From Pullulanibacillus sp. KACC 23026 (lineage in GTDB: Bacteria > Bacillota > Bacilli > Bacillales > Sporolactobacillaceae), in NCBI RefSeq assembly GCF_029094525.1, contig NZ_CP119107.1, positions 1,922,001 to 1,986,000 on the forward strand: a DNA stretch of 64,000 nucleotides. The letters are read 5' to 3'. The position numbers and the translations under genes were made by a program. Positions 35,075 to 45,600 of the stretch are shown piece after piece (the first letter of the stretch is position 1; each line of letters begins with the position of its first letter). The notes below the pieces were generated by a model, which worked only from the letters and a program-made list of their open reading frames with translations, was not told the DNA's origin and did not search any database.

Positions 35075-35785
35075 ATGAAAAGGTATTCTCGTTGGCTATT
35101 GGTGATTGTATTTCTTGTTCTTCCTACGCATGCAGAGGCAGAAGAAGACTATAAAGTTGTTTCTGAGTTACCGAAAGAAAGGGTCACCCTATATGCTAAA
35201 AAAATGGATGGATTATACCGAGATTTCAAAATTAGTTTTAAAGGTCAATCTTATTCAAGGCCGTTCTGGGTGAATGCTACTAATCCAACCTATGCACCTG
35301 AACTATTTTATGAAGACATTAATCATGATCGAAAAAAGGAATTAATTATAGCTTTAACAGAGGGAACGGGTTCTGGTGTGCTAGATGAAAAAGTCCATGT
35401 TTATAGCTATACGAATGGATTGAATGAGGTTCTTGTCGAAAATCCTTTGATCATTATCAACAAAAATGTAATAACCCATTTAACGACTGAAAAAGCTGAA
35501 ATTATTGTGGGGGACCAGGTGTCCATTGTTGATACGAAATTAATTAATCCCTCTCATTTATATGAGACCATTAGTTTTGGCAGCATTATTGATTATGAAG
35601 TGATTCATCATCATCTTATGGCCAGAGTAAGTGGGACAATAGCGCCCTCAGCGGTGATTGGAGATATGATCATTGTATATGAACAAAGAAATAACCTATA
35701 TCAAGCGAAATCAATTAATTTTGTAACGGATCTTAATAAAAATCCTTTTTATGGTCCAGTGAATCCATCAGTAATTACAAATTAA
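35075..35785 (+). CDS. Hypothetical secreted protein
   Basis: A 236-residue protein with a Sec signal peptide (RYSRWLLVIVFLVLPTHAEA, probable cleavage after A-E-A), then a beta-rich domain. ELFYEDINHDRKKELIIALT resembles the D-x-N-x-D-x-x-x-E loop of FG-GAP/VCBS repeats. The family is not recognised. The frame starts at GTG 35066, but GAGGTG lies six bases before ATG 35075. It sits directly after array 3 and is followed at 35810 by a small membrane protein, possibly in one operon. Confidence 0.75.
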   Translation: MKRYSRWLLVIVFLVLPTHAEAEEDYKVVSELPKERVTLYAKKMDGLYRDFKISFKGQSYSRPFWVNATNPTYAPELFYEDINHDRKKELIIALTEGTGSGVLDEKVHVYSYTNGLNEVLVENPLIIINKNVITHLTTEKAEIIVGDQVSIVDTKLINPSHLYETISFGSIIDYEVIHHHLMARVSGTIAPSAVIGDMIIVYEQRNNLYQAKSINFVTDLNKNPFYGPVNPSVITN

Positions 35786-35809
35786 TGTAAAGCAAGAGGG
35801 GTGGGGGCT

Positions 35810-36112
35810 TTGTTAGCATTTTCATTAGCAATTGTCATCGGTGGATGCTTCATCACATTTGTTGGATATTCAGTTAAGAAAAAGGGGAGTACATCATTTA
35901 TTGCAGGAAATAATGTTGTTTTTATCCCCAAAAATGAGAAAAAATTAGCCTCAAGAATCGGCATAAATGGTATGATTTTTGGTATCGAGGTTGTCTCATT
36001 TCCAATTATTTATCAGTTGTATGATTTGAGAGGAAGTTATATAGCCATTTTAGCGGTGATCCATCTTTTAATCGTTTTTATCCTAATGCTTTTGGATCAA
36101 TTTGAAATTTAA
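35810..36112 (+). CDS. Small membrane protein, possibly DUF3784-like
   Basis: About 100 residues with three hydrophobic segments: AFSLAIVIGGCFITFVGYSV, GINGMIFGIEVVSFPIIYQL and IAILAVIHLLIVFILMLLDQ. The segment KKKGSTSFIAGNN after helix 1 is reminiscent of DUF3784 proteins, a weak recollection. AAGAGGGG supports the TTG at 35810; the GTG at 35801 overlaps that site. It follows the secreted protein by 24 bases and is probably co-transcribed. Confidence 0.6.
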   Translation: MLAFSLAIVIGGCFITFVGYSVKKKGSTSFIAGNNVVFIPKNEKKLASRIGINGMIFGIEVVSFPIIYQLYDLRGSYIAILAVIHLLIVFILMLLDQFEI

Positions 36113-36153
36113 TGCCTCTCTTAATAGAGTAAAATCTGCGATGGTGAAAAGGT

Positions 36154-36240
36154 TCTGATCGATTGTCGCACTTTTTCTTGTAGAACAAATCGGCAGTTAG
36201 TTGAAGTGAAGTTTTTACAAAATATGTGAAATTGAGGTTA
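36154..36240 (+). repeat. Dispersed repeat R3, 87 bp (copy 1)
   Basis: TCTGATCG-TTG-CGCACTTTTTC, AGAACAAATCGG and ACAAAATATGTGAAATT match the copy at 49344-49430 over 87 bases with about ten differences. In both places it directly precedes a gene start region. It may be a promoter/leader or a small mobile repeat. Confidence 0.7.
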
Positions 36241-36245
36241 ACCTT

Positions 36246-36917
36246 ATGAAAAAATACGTTTTTTTATTTTTTCCTATTATTTATTATGGATTTATTGCCT
36301 TACAATATTTAGATCTGAACAAATTTTACAGTCTTTCAGATTTGTTTAACATGGTTATTGCTACTAGTTGTTTGTTTTTTTTATTGAAACACATTAAATT
36401 AAACACATTATCAGATTGGATAGTTGGCGGTGCCTTTTCTTTATATATTTGCGTATTATACCATTTGACTGTTGAATTTGTGTTCGATTTTTCGGACATG
36501 GAATTCTCAATGCAAAATGTAAGATACTTATCTCACTCGGTAAATTTAATCCCATTAAAGGGTATTTTTGAGGTTATAAATAATAGCCCATCAGCTTTTT
36601 ATCAAATAATTGGAAACATTGGTATGCTTGCTCCCTTTTCTTTTTCAATGCTCTATTTACAAGGGGTAAAAAGTAGTAAACAAGCTATAGTGATTTCAGT
36701 TGCTTGTTCATTAGGTATTGAAGTTATACAGTTTCTGCAGAGTCTTTTAGTTGCTCTATTTTTGGATTATATGGGAATGGGGAGAATATCAGATATTGAT
36801 GATGTTATTTTAAATACAACAGGCGCTGTAATTGGAGTGGCGTGCTATCATTTTTTTACCAAAATGGGAAAGATATTTCTATCAGAAGAGAGAGCGACAA
36901 AGAAAATTGGATTTTAG
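36246..36917 (+). CDS. VanZ-like membrane protein
   Basis: A protein of 223 residues with five or six predicted helices. The VanZ-like core is VNLIPLKGIFEV, then YQIIGNIGMLAPFSFSMLYL and CSLGIEVIQFLQSLL, closing with DIDDVILNTTGAVIGVACYH, in which the D-I-D-D-V-x-L-N-T-x-G-A block is diagnostic. VanZ confers low-level teicoplanin resistance in enterococci; other members have unknown roles. It is a paralogue of the gene at 62628 and more distantly of 1820. AGGTTAACCTT precedes the ATG, a weak ribosome binding site. Confidence 0.85.
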   Translation: MKKYVFLFFPIIYYGFIALQYLDLNKFYSLSDLFNMVIATSCLFFLLKHIKLNTLSDWIVGGAFSLYICVLYHLTVEFVFDFSDMEFSMQNVRYLSHSVNLIPLKGIFEVINNSPSAFYQIIGNIGMLAPFSFSMLYLQGVKSSKQAIVISVACSLGIEVIQFLQSLLVALFLDYMGMGRISDIDDVILNTTGAVIGVACYHFFTKMGKIFLSEERATKKIGF

Positions 36918-37001
36918 TATTCAATTGCCGCTTTTCTTGATGGTTAAAAAGATAAATATAAAAGCTTTGTGGAACTCGTGGTGCCGATTAGTTTTATAGA
37001 G

Positions 37002-37059
37002 AACCTGTTCCTTAGAAATCAAGTGTCTACTACGATGGTAAAGGCCCAATGAACAGGTT
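37002..37059. other. Long-loop 9-bp inverted repeat in a gene-free stretch
   Basis: AACCTGTTC (37002-37010) and GAACAGGTT (37051-37059) are followed by TTTAAC. The interval 36918-37334 has no complete gene. It holds this dyad, the repeat block at 37114 and an abortive six-codon ORF at 37299. Confidence 0.35.
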
Positions 37060-37113
37060 TTAACAAATGGTTCTTCAAGTCAATAAAAATGATTTCTTAA
37101 ACTAAGAACTTTG

Positions 37114-37319
37114 AGCGATTCTTCAATATAAATGGAGAGACGTTTTTAATTTTATAACCATAAAAAGGGAAATAGTGCTATGATGAAAAAGATAGAATAT
37201 TGGGTTACTTCTCTAATGGTTTACAGAGGATTAAGAATGTAGAAATATTTGCCGTGTTTTTTCCTGTTTAGATGACTTGTATAAGCAGAGGAGGAAGTAT
37301 GAACCCTATTATATTATAA
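37114..37319 (+). repeat. R1 repeat plus conserved leader (copy 2) with abortive ORF
   Basis: GCGATTCTTCAATATAAATG ... GGAGAGACGTTTTTAATTTT, then GGGAAATAGTGCTATGATG and about 90 more bases match the block at 32668. It again ends in AGAGGAGGAAGTATGAAC, but here the ORF stops after six codons (ATG 37299, TAA 37317). The original gene is gone and a DUF2785 gene follows 16 bases later, so the strong ribosome binding site may now serve as part of that gene's leader. Confidence 0.65.
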
Positions 37320-37334
37320 ATTGAAAAGAGTTGA

Positions 37335-38204
37335 GTGAAGTTGGAAACTGCCAAATTAAAAGATCAGTTGTTAATGATCCAAAATAAAGATTATCGCTTA
37401 CCCAAAGGCTTAGATGAATTTGAAGCAGTTGAACTAGTGATAAGTTCACTGGGTTCACCTAATGGAGAATTACGTGACGAGCTAGGATACACTATTCTTG
37501 TTAAATGGTTGGTAAAAGAGAATATTCTCACTGGCGATCAATTGACAAACATACTCAAGCAAGCTATTTCCGATGATAGGCTTTATTTTAAGATTGGAGA
37601 GTCAGGAACTGATAGTGTGTTTCAAAGATCGTTTTCATCATTGCTTATAGCACTAGTCTTGTTCCGTGATAACGAAGAACAATTCCTAAGCAAAAAAGAT
37701 TTTACAGAGGTATTTAATCGTTTAGCCGAATATTGCAGGTTAGAGAAAGATTTTCGAAGTCATGTAGTAGGAAAAGGGTGGGCACATGCTCCCGCTCATA
37801 TTAGTGATGCCCTTAATGAATGCGTGAGAAATCGTTATACCGATTATAGCCAATGTGCGGTATTATGGGAAAGTCTTAAGACGTTGATAGAGAATGCTCC
37901 ACATGTATTCGATGCTGAAGAAGATGAACGAATTGCAATACCTGTCATAGCAATGGTAGAGCAAAAAAAGATACTATTTACAGACTTGCTTCAATGGATA
38001 AAAAAGATTGATATATATCAATTGGATAGTGACCTAGACGATGCAGCTGAAAGATATACCAAATTACAGAAAAAATTAAACTTCAAACATCTTTTAAGAT
38101 GTTTATATATGAGAATGAAAGCAAAATCATTGATTGGGAAAGAAGAAGAGGAAAGTTTGTTAGAATTGGAGCACAAATTTAATCCGCACTATTACAACCT
38201 CTAA
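37335..38204 (+). CDS. DUF2785 family protein
   Basis: A 289-residue, all-helical soluble protein. Matching features: SLGSPNGELRDELGYTILVK, a TDSVFQRSFSSLLIALVL block, and KGWAHAPAHISDALNE followed by AEEDERIAIPVIAMVE. The same blocks are in the gene at 56674 (SDSVFTRSFSSLVVALIL, KGWAHSVAHGSDLLTE), so the two are paralogues. The function of DUF2785 is unknown. The GTG start at 37335 has only a weak AAAGAG upstream; a TTG at 37341 is also possible. Confidence 0.85.
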   Translation: MKLETAKLKDQLLMIQNKDYRLPKGLDEFEAVELVISSLGSPNGELRDELGYTILVKWLVKENILTGDQLTNILKQAISDDRLYFKIGESGTDSVFQRSFSSLLIALVLFRDNEEQFLSKKDFTEVFNRLAEYCRLEKDFRSHVVGKGWAHAPAHISDALNECVRNRYTDYSQCAVLWESLKTLIENAPHVFDAEEDERIAIPVIAMVEQKKILFTDLLQWIKKIDIYQLDSDLDDAAERYTKLQKKLNFKHLLRCLYMRMKAKSLIGKEEEESLLELEHKFNPHYYNL

Positions 38205-38268
38205 CTGATAATTCCTGTACAAAGGATAATGAAGGAGGAAATTTTATAAAAAGGGATGGAGAGGACAA

Positions 38269-38373
38269 ATGGAGTATCGTAATTCTGAATTTTACGAAGA
38301 TGAAGCTGTTTTTGAAAGATATACGAAACTAAGAAGTAGAGAAGATAATTCAATGGATATATTACCTTATTAA
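38269..38373 (+). pseudogene. N-terminal fragment of a class I methyltransferase
   Basis: 34 codons read MEYRNSEFYEDEAVFERYTK, then LRSREDNSMDIL before TAA. This looks like the N-terminus that precedes motif I in methyltransferases of the type at 2-646 (Y-x-x-x-x-x-Y-x-x-x-x-x-F-x-x-Y, then R-x-R-x-D-x). The SAM-binding domain is missing. Confidence 0.5.
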
Positions 38374-38470
38374 ATATAATAAGGTTACGGAGATACTGAT
38401 TAAAAGAAGAAGCAATCTGCATTATGAGTACGGGTTTATCTGTGGTTATACTACTAAATCACAAGTTCAC

Positions 38471-38779
38471 TCACAGTTGATTATCCGATTTTTTTGATAG
38501 TTCGTAGTACTTTCTTTCTAGTTCATTTATCTTATCTTGCATAAAATCTATCATGAAATCTTTCTCTTTGTTTCGATTCTCTATGTGTAATTTCGTTTCT
38601 CTAAAACCATGTAATGTTTGATTTTCTAATCTGTCCATTCTTTCGTGCAAAGTGTTGATTTCATCTCTTATTACCTTGAATTCATCTTTCATTACCTTGA
38701 ATTCATCTTTCATTACTTTGAATTCATCTTTCATTTCCTTTTTTATTTCTAACAATAGTTCGTAGATATTATTTTCCAT
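38471..38779 (-). CDS. Coiled-coil protein with tandem heptads, 102 aa
   Basis: Residues 18-38 hold three consecutive 7-residue repeats, K-D-E-F-K-V-(M/M/I), encoded by a 21-bp tandem DNA repeat. A charged coiled coil follows (INTLHERMDRLENQTL; MQDKINELERKYYEL). No membrane segment. AAGGAGGTGA lies five bases before ATG 38779, an ideal ribosome binding site. Paralogues are a fragment at 33449 and probably 19393. The repeat count could vary by slippage. The function is unknown. Confidence 0.7.
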   Translation of the reverse strand: MENNIYELLLEIKKEMKDEFKVMKDEFKVMKDEFKVIRDEINTLHERMDRLENQTLHGFRETKLHIENRNKEKDFMIDFMQDKINELERKYYELSKKSDNQL

Positions 38780-38880
38780 TACGTTCACCTCCTTCTCCTT
38801 TATTTACTATTATAATATCTTTCATGTTTTTTTGCTATTACTCTTTGTTATAATGGCGCCATTTAGAGATATAATGGCTG

Positions 38881-38991
38881 CCATTATCAGAATTAGAAAA
38901 TATTCAACTATACGCTAACATAGGAAGACAAATTCAGGATTATGTCTTACATAAGAGAACGATTGATCTAATCGAAGAGCACAAACTTTAA
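38881..38991 (+). pseudogene. Unrecognised 36-codon fragment
   Basis: The frame reads LSELENIQLYANIGRQIQDY, then VLHKRTIDLIEEHKL before TAA. It is protein-like, without a start. The whole interval 38780-39690 has no intact gene; it holds this fragment, a GNAT remnant (39057) and an R1 hairpin (39308). Confidence 0.3.
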
Positions 38992-39056
38992 GACTCTGTC
39001 TATGGAACGCACGATCAGATGAGTGCTTCAAGAAAAAAATAAATGCGGGAATTTGA

Positions 39057-39245
39057 ATGAACATCAGACTTGCTGAATCCAAAGACATTGAGCAATAAAT
39101 AAGAATGAGATGGGATATGACACTTGAATTTGGTGAAAGTAAGAAAAAAATCGAAGCCTTTTATGATTTTCAAAAGGAATGCCGCTCTTTTTTAGAAAAT
39201 GTACTTAATAGTGGTCAAGGGTTTATTTGGGTTGCGGGAATGTGA
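39057..39245 (+). pseudogene. GNAT acetyltransferase N-terminal remnant
   Basis: From ATG the frame reads MNIRLAESKDIEQ, TAA (39096-39098), then IRMRWDMTLEFGESKKKIEA and ECRSFLENVLNSGQGFIWVA before TGA at 39243. The text is that of the first 60 residues of a GNAT protein, with one internal stop and loss of everything after the V-A strand, including the CoA loop. Confidence 0.55.
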
Positions 39246-39307
39246 ATCTCATTCGACTAATCAATTAAACTTCTGCTGTATAATTAAAATTTGTGAATGT
39301 ATCGGAT

Positions 39308-39345
39308 GCGTTTCTTCAATAAAAATGAAGGGGCGCTTTTAAATT
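39308..39345 (+). repeat. R1 repeat hairpin, decayed copy
   Basis: GCGTTTCTTC ... GAAGGGGCGC forms a hairpin followed by TTTTAAATTTG. The conserved tail is degenerate. It lies 345 bases upstream of the glucan synthase gene. Confidence 0.55.
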
Positions 39346-39690
39346 TGTCATCAGAAAAAATAGTATTTAATGAAAGGCGAGATAAAATGTAGCCTGTTAC
39401 TCAGCTGAAGTGGCCTTTTTGGCAATTAATGCGTAAATAGACCGATAACCAATTTTCAAATATCGGAATTAGACTATGGGGATTTTTATGGATAGGGTGA
39501 TTAGGAAGGTCCATGAAAGTTCTCACAGATGTGGCCAGACCTTCACTAAGTAGAGGTGTGTACAAAATGATCTATCTTATTATAATCAAGGAAAAGCTTT
39601 TTGAATGGTCAGGAAAATATAGTTATATTATGTATGTAATAAGCTCACTTTGGGAATATTCCCCATATGGAAACATAAAAGGGGGAGCTT

Positions 39691-42600
39691 ATGATTTTAA
39701 ATAATGATCAATTAAGAGCGAGGGCGCATGAGTTCGCCCTAACTCATGAATTAACTTCCACCGGAGAGCTAGCCGCACGTTTTTGGCCAGGCTTTAATAG
39801 GGATCTGGCTACTCTCCATGAATTTGCGAAACTTCTACAGAACTACAATGTGGACTGTAAGCAGCCTGCGGAGGATTGGCTTCTGGACCATATCAATTTT
39901 ATAGAGACACAAGCTCAGGTTGTTTATCGAGAATTGCCCAATACCAAGTTAAAAAGGCTGCCCAAGTTGAAAACAACTGGGTTACCAAGGATCTATGCCG
40001 TGTGCAATGATTACCTTGATCAAATGAATGGACACTATGATGTTGATTCATTTGAAAATTATATTATGTCCTTTCAGGAAGTTTCTGTTCTAAAGGATTC
40101 AGAATGTTGGACGTTACTCAGTGCCATGCGTGTCGTTATTATTCGCCGTTTGGCAGAAGCGATGAGGGAGGTAAGAAAACGACACGACGTGTGTCACTCG
40201 ATTACGTCATTCATGAAGCAAATAGGCTCCAAAAATATGACTGATTCTAAAATAAGGGCCTTATTGGAACAAAAAACACGTAAAAAGCCTTTGGATCCAG
40301 TTGAAATTGTTCATTTTGTCCAACATTTAAGTGAGTGGGAACCCAATATTCGGATCGTTCATGATTGGCTTGCGGTCCATATTGAAACTAGTGAATCGAG
40401 CCTTGAACAAATGGTTTCGTTTGAGCATGAACTGCAAGCGGAACTTCAAGTGATATGTGGTAACTTAGTGAAAAGTTTGCACACTCTCGAGCGATTACCA
40501 TGGCGTTTGAGTTTCACTAAAATTTCCCATATTGAAAAAATCCTTCTTTCCGATCCCAATAATGACTATAAACGTCTGGATATAGCAAGTCGTGATTTAC
40601 TTCGTGGACGCGTCGCTAAAATTGCTGAACAACTGAACATTCCGGAAACGTTAGTGGCCCAGACTTCCATAAGGCTGGCAAAGTCTCGCCTAGAAGACGC
40701 GGACGCGGATCAAACAAAATTGATCCCTCGAGAAGCATGCCTTTCCTATTATTTACTTGATCCACATGGGACTACTATTCTAAGGGGAGAGCTTAGTAAG
40801 TTGGCCCGGCCTAGGAGGTTGCCTCATCTTGCCATACGAAGGCAACCATCATTGGTATATTTTTTAAGCTTCATTTTATTGTTTGTCGGTTTGATGCTAG
40901 TAAGTGGAAGATGGACAACATATGGGAGCGGGGTTCGGCCGATATCTTGGCTTGCTATTTTTGCTGCCCTGTTTTTACCTATCAGTGAATGGGTCATAAC
41001 CATTCTCCATGAAGTAATAAGTAAATGTTGCCATCCTACTCCTCTCTTGAGATATGATTTTTCTAATGAAGTGTCCGAAGATGCCAGGACGATCGTCGTC
41101 ATGCCGGTTATTTGGTCGAGTAAGGAAGAGGTGGATGATGTTGTGAATCAACTTTTGGTCCACTACCTTGCAAATCGGCAGAAGAACCTTCATTTTGGTA
41201 TATTGGCAGACTTTTGTGATGCTCATTCTGAAACAATGCCAGGTGATGGCGAAATTCTCTCACATGCATTAGACCGTATTGACGAATTACAACAACAATA
41301 CGGAACTGATAAATTTTTCCTGTTCCACAGGTCCCGAGTTTACAATTCTGTTGATCGTGTCTATATGGGCTGGGAGCGCAAGCGAGGCAAACTCGTTGAA
41401 TTCGTTGAGCTTCTTTCCGGCAACAATCATACAAGTTATAAGACTATACTTGGAGAGACAACGATTCTGCAAAATATTAAATATATATTTACAACCGATC
41501 ACGATACTTTGCTTCCGATCGGTGTTGTGAGCAGACTTGCGGGAACCATTCACTTCCCATACAATCGACCGCGCCTTAATCATGATGAAACACGCGTGAT
41601 CGAGGGGTTTGGTGTCTTGCAGCCGCGTATAGGTGTAAGTTTTGAATCTACCCAAAGCTCAAGATTTGCCGCACTTTGGGCTGGAGAGCCAGGGATTGAC
41701 CCATATGCTTTCGCGGTTTCGGATGTCTATCAGGATTTCTTTTCTCACGCGATTTTTGTGGGGAAAGGAATCTTTGATGTAGAAGCATTTCGAAAAACGC
41801 TTGTAGACCGTATCCCTGACCATTCTGTACTGAGTCATGATTTACTTGAAGGTGGATTTCTACGTACAGGGTTAGTTTCGGATATTGAAGTGGTTGAATC
41901 CTACCCAAAAACATACTATGCCTATGAGCAACGTGCTCATCGTTGGATCCGAGGAGACTGGCAGCTCCTCAAATGGTTAGGTATAAAATGTGAAGACCGT
42001 CATGGTGAAAGCAAGCAAATTGCCTTGTGCAGCCTGACTCGTTGGCAAATTGTTGATAATTTACGCCGGAGCCTGCGTGCACCTATCTATTTTCTAGTTG
42101 CTATTCTTGGGCTATTCGCATTACCAGGCAGAAGTTGGGTGTGGGAAACGATTGTGCTTTTAACGATTTTTCTTCCGTTTTTACGTGCACTTGCTTCAGC
42201 GGTGATGGGGAGAAGACTTAATCGATCCCTTGGTGTCAGTTTCATGCAGTGTGCATTACAGTTCATAACACTGCCATTTTCTGCTGTTCTATCGGCGGAT
42301 GCCATTATACGCTCACTCTACCGCATGTACGTTAGTCGGCGTAATCTACTTGAGTGGGTCCCTTCTGCCTGGACCGATCGCGATGACACAACAAAGCATG
42401 TGTTCATGTTTGAGCCAGCGGGCTACATTGTTTCTGTCTTATTTGCCGTTGTCGCTTGGCTTTCAGACGATATTTTTGTGCGCGCTATAGGTGTAGCGGC
42501 TTTAATCCTTTGGCTATTAGCTAGACCGATCATCCAGAAATTAAATCAGCCACAAAAACCAAATAAGTATCCATGGATGGACGCGGCTGGTTCACAGCTC

Positions 42601-45600
42601 AGAGAATTAGCGTCCCAAATTTGGTCATTTTATGAACGGTATGTGACAGAGGATGAATCTTGGCTCCCCCCTGACAATGTCCAGTACCATCCACAGGAGA
42701 TCATTGCTCATCGGACATCACCTACCAACATTGGGTTGTATTTAGCTTGTGTGGTTGCGGCCCGTGATCTTGATTTCATCGATACATCTGTGATGGTGAA
42801 ACGTATTGAAGCCTCAGTAAAAACCGTTGTAAGGATGGAGAAATGGAATGGTCACTTACTAAACTGGTATGACACAGAATCTGCCCAGCCTCTATTACCT
42901 AAATATGTTTCAACCGTTGATTCCGGTAATTTTGTTGCCTATTTAATGGTCGTTCGTCAAGGATTGGCTGAATGGGGCAAACGAGAGAGTGATTTTAAGC
43001 CTCATATCGATTCTCTTAATAAAGAAATCAACGAACTAATTGAACAGACTAATTTTCAATCATTATATAACCAAGATGAACGTTTGTTCTCATTAGGGTA
43101 TCATCTGGATTCAAATCAAAAAGATACGATTCTTTACGATTTATTGGCATCAGAGGCAAGACAGGCAAGCTTTGTTGCCATTGCCTTAGGGCAAATCCCA
43201 GTTTCACACTGGTTCTCATTAGGCCGAACGATGACCATTTCTGGCAAAGATAAGACATTATTATCGTGGTCGGGTACCATGTTTGAGTATTTAATGCCAA
43301 GTCTGATTATGCGCACATACAAAAATACAATTTGGGATTCCACTTATCGAGGTGTTGTTAGACTGCAACAAATGTATGCCGACCAATTTCAAGTGCCATT
43401 TGGAATTTCGGAAAGCGGTTACTATGCTTTTGACTATCAAATGAACTATCAGTATCGGGCTTTTGGTATTCCTGGACTTGGATTTGACCGTGGGCTTGAA
43501 CATGATTTGGTCCTTGCTCCCTATGCTACGATTATGGCTCTTCCTTATGCGGGCAATGCAGGACTTTCAGCGCTAAAGAGGTTTGAGGATTTACAGGCTA
43601 AAGGAGACTTTGGATATTACGAGGCAGTAGATTTTACATCACAAAGACTTTCAAAAGGCAGCCGATATCAGGTCGTACAGAGTTACATGGCTCATCATCA
43701 AGGCATGAGTATGCTTACTCTTTGCAATTTATTGGCAAATGATATCATGATTAATCGATTTCATTCCGATGCTCGTATCTGTACAACCGACATGCTTTTA
43801 CAAGAGCGCCTACCGGATAAAGCTGCCCTTATAGAAGAACCAATTGGGATCTATAAGAAGTTCACCTCTTTTGAAGAGCATTTTGACAGTTTGGAACGTA
43901 ACTTTTATGAACCGACCCTCCTACCAGAAGTAAACATATTGTCAAACGGCCGTATGACGAGTATAAACACGAACAATGGTACTGGAATGCTCACATGGAA
44001 TGGGATTGCTGTCACAAGATGGAGGGAAGATCCAGTTGTGGATACATCGGGCATGATGATTTACATCCACGAATTCCCTTCAGAAGAGACATGGAGCACA
44101 TCGCGGTTCCCTTGCAATGCCATTCAGGATACAAAAGCCGTATTTCGTCTTGATAAAACTTCGTATGAAGGAGAGTATCAAGGCATCTCATCTAATCTTG
44201 AAATAACCATTTCCCCGAATGTGGACGCGGAAATTCGTCGCCTTCAACTCGTGAATAATAGTGATCAAGACCGTGTATTGGAAGTGACTACTTTTCTGGA
44301 ATTAGCAATGGCAAACCCATCTGCAGTCAATGCGCATCCAGCGTTTAACAAGTTATTTATCGAAACCAGCCACGATGCCGCATCACAATGCTTATTGGCA
44401 AAGAGGCGGCCAAGAGAGGATAAAGAACAGGAGACATGGGCAGTCCATACTGTCTATGTTGACACACATGAAGTGGGAGACTATGAATTTGAAACAGATC
44501 GCGCCAAATTCATTGGCCGAGGTTATTCACTTAAGGAACCAAAGGCGCTATTTTCACGTCTGCGTGGACTTACAGGCTCTGTAGTGGACCCGGCGTTTGT
44601 CATGAGGCGCCGAATTCAATTGGCCCCGAAAGAATCAGCAACCGTCTATATCGTAACAGGTGTTGCAGAGAGTCGTGACAAAGCACTGGACATCATTCAT
44701 CAGCTAAGTGAACCGAAGCAATCTGACAATGCCTTCCATTTAGCTTTGGTGCGTTCACAAATCGACCTCAGGCATCTGCATTTAACGCCGGAACAGGCAA
44801 TGGAAGCCTATTTGTTGGCGGGGAGGCTCCTATTTACCCCGCCGCTCACTTCTTTGCGTCAGGAAGCAATTGAACATAATCGTTTGGGCCAGTCCGCATT
44901 ATGGCCGTACGGAGTGAGTGGAGACGTGCCGATAGTGGTCGTTACGATTAAAAATATGGCCGATTTGCCATTCGTTCTGTTAATAACAAGACAACATCAG
45001 TACTTGTGCATGCTCGGATTAGAAATAGACCTGGTGGTGCTTGATGAGACCATAGGCGGGTACCAGGATCAGCTCATGAATCGCTTACGGGATGAGATGA
45101 CTGCCATTGGGATAGGACAAATGAAACGAATGATCGGTTTGAAAGCATCACAGCTTGATGAGAATGTACGGACACTTCTAAAAGCTGTTGCTCGTGTATG
45201 GTTGCGGGCGGGTGGTCCAAGCCTAAAGGCACAATTACACGTTGAACCTATGACATTAAAGCCGTTAAAGCGGCAGCCTGCTGCAACACAAAAAGGTATT
45301 CAAAAGCAGTTGGCAACCAGTATTACGCCTATAGGGGAATTTTTCAATGGATGGGGTGGTTTTATTGAAGATGGCCAGGCCTATCAACTTTTCGTGCAAA
45401 ACGGCTCTTATCTCCCTAGACCTTGGAGCAATATCCTTGCCAATCCAAGATTCGGTTGTTTAATTACCGATTTTGGCACAGGATATAGTTGGTGGCACAA
45501 TTCGCGTGAGTGTAAACTCACCCCATGGACGAATGATCCAGTACTTGATCAGCCTGGAGAATGTCTCTATTTACGAGATCTCGTAACAGGTAAGGTCTGG

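Noticed and set aside
39513-39704. 63-codon ORF upstream of the glucan synthase gene
   Set aside because: No ribosome binding site or recognisable domain, and the end overlaps the glucan synthase start in another frame.
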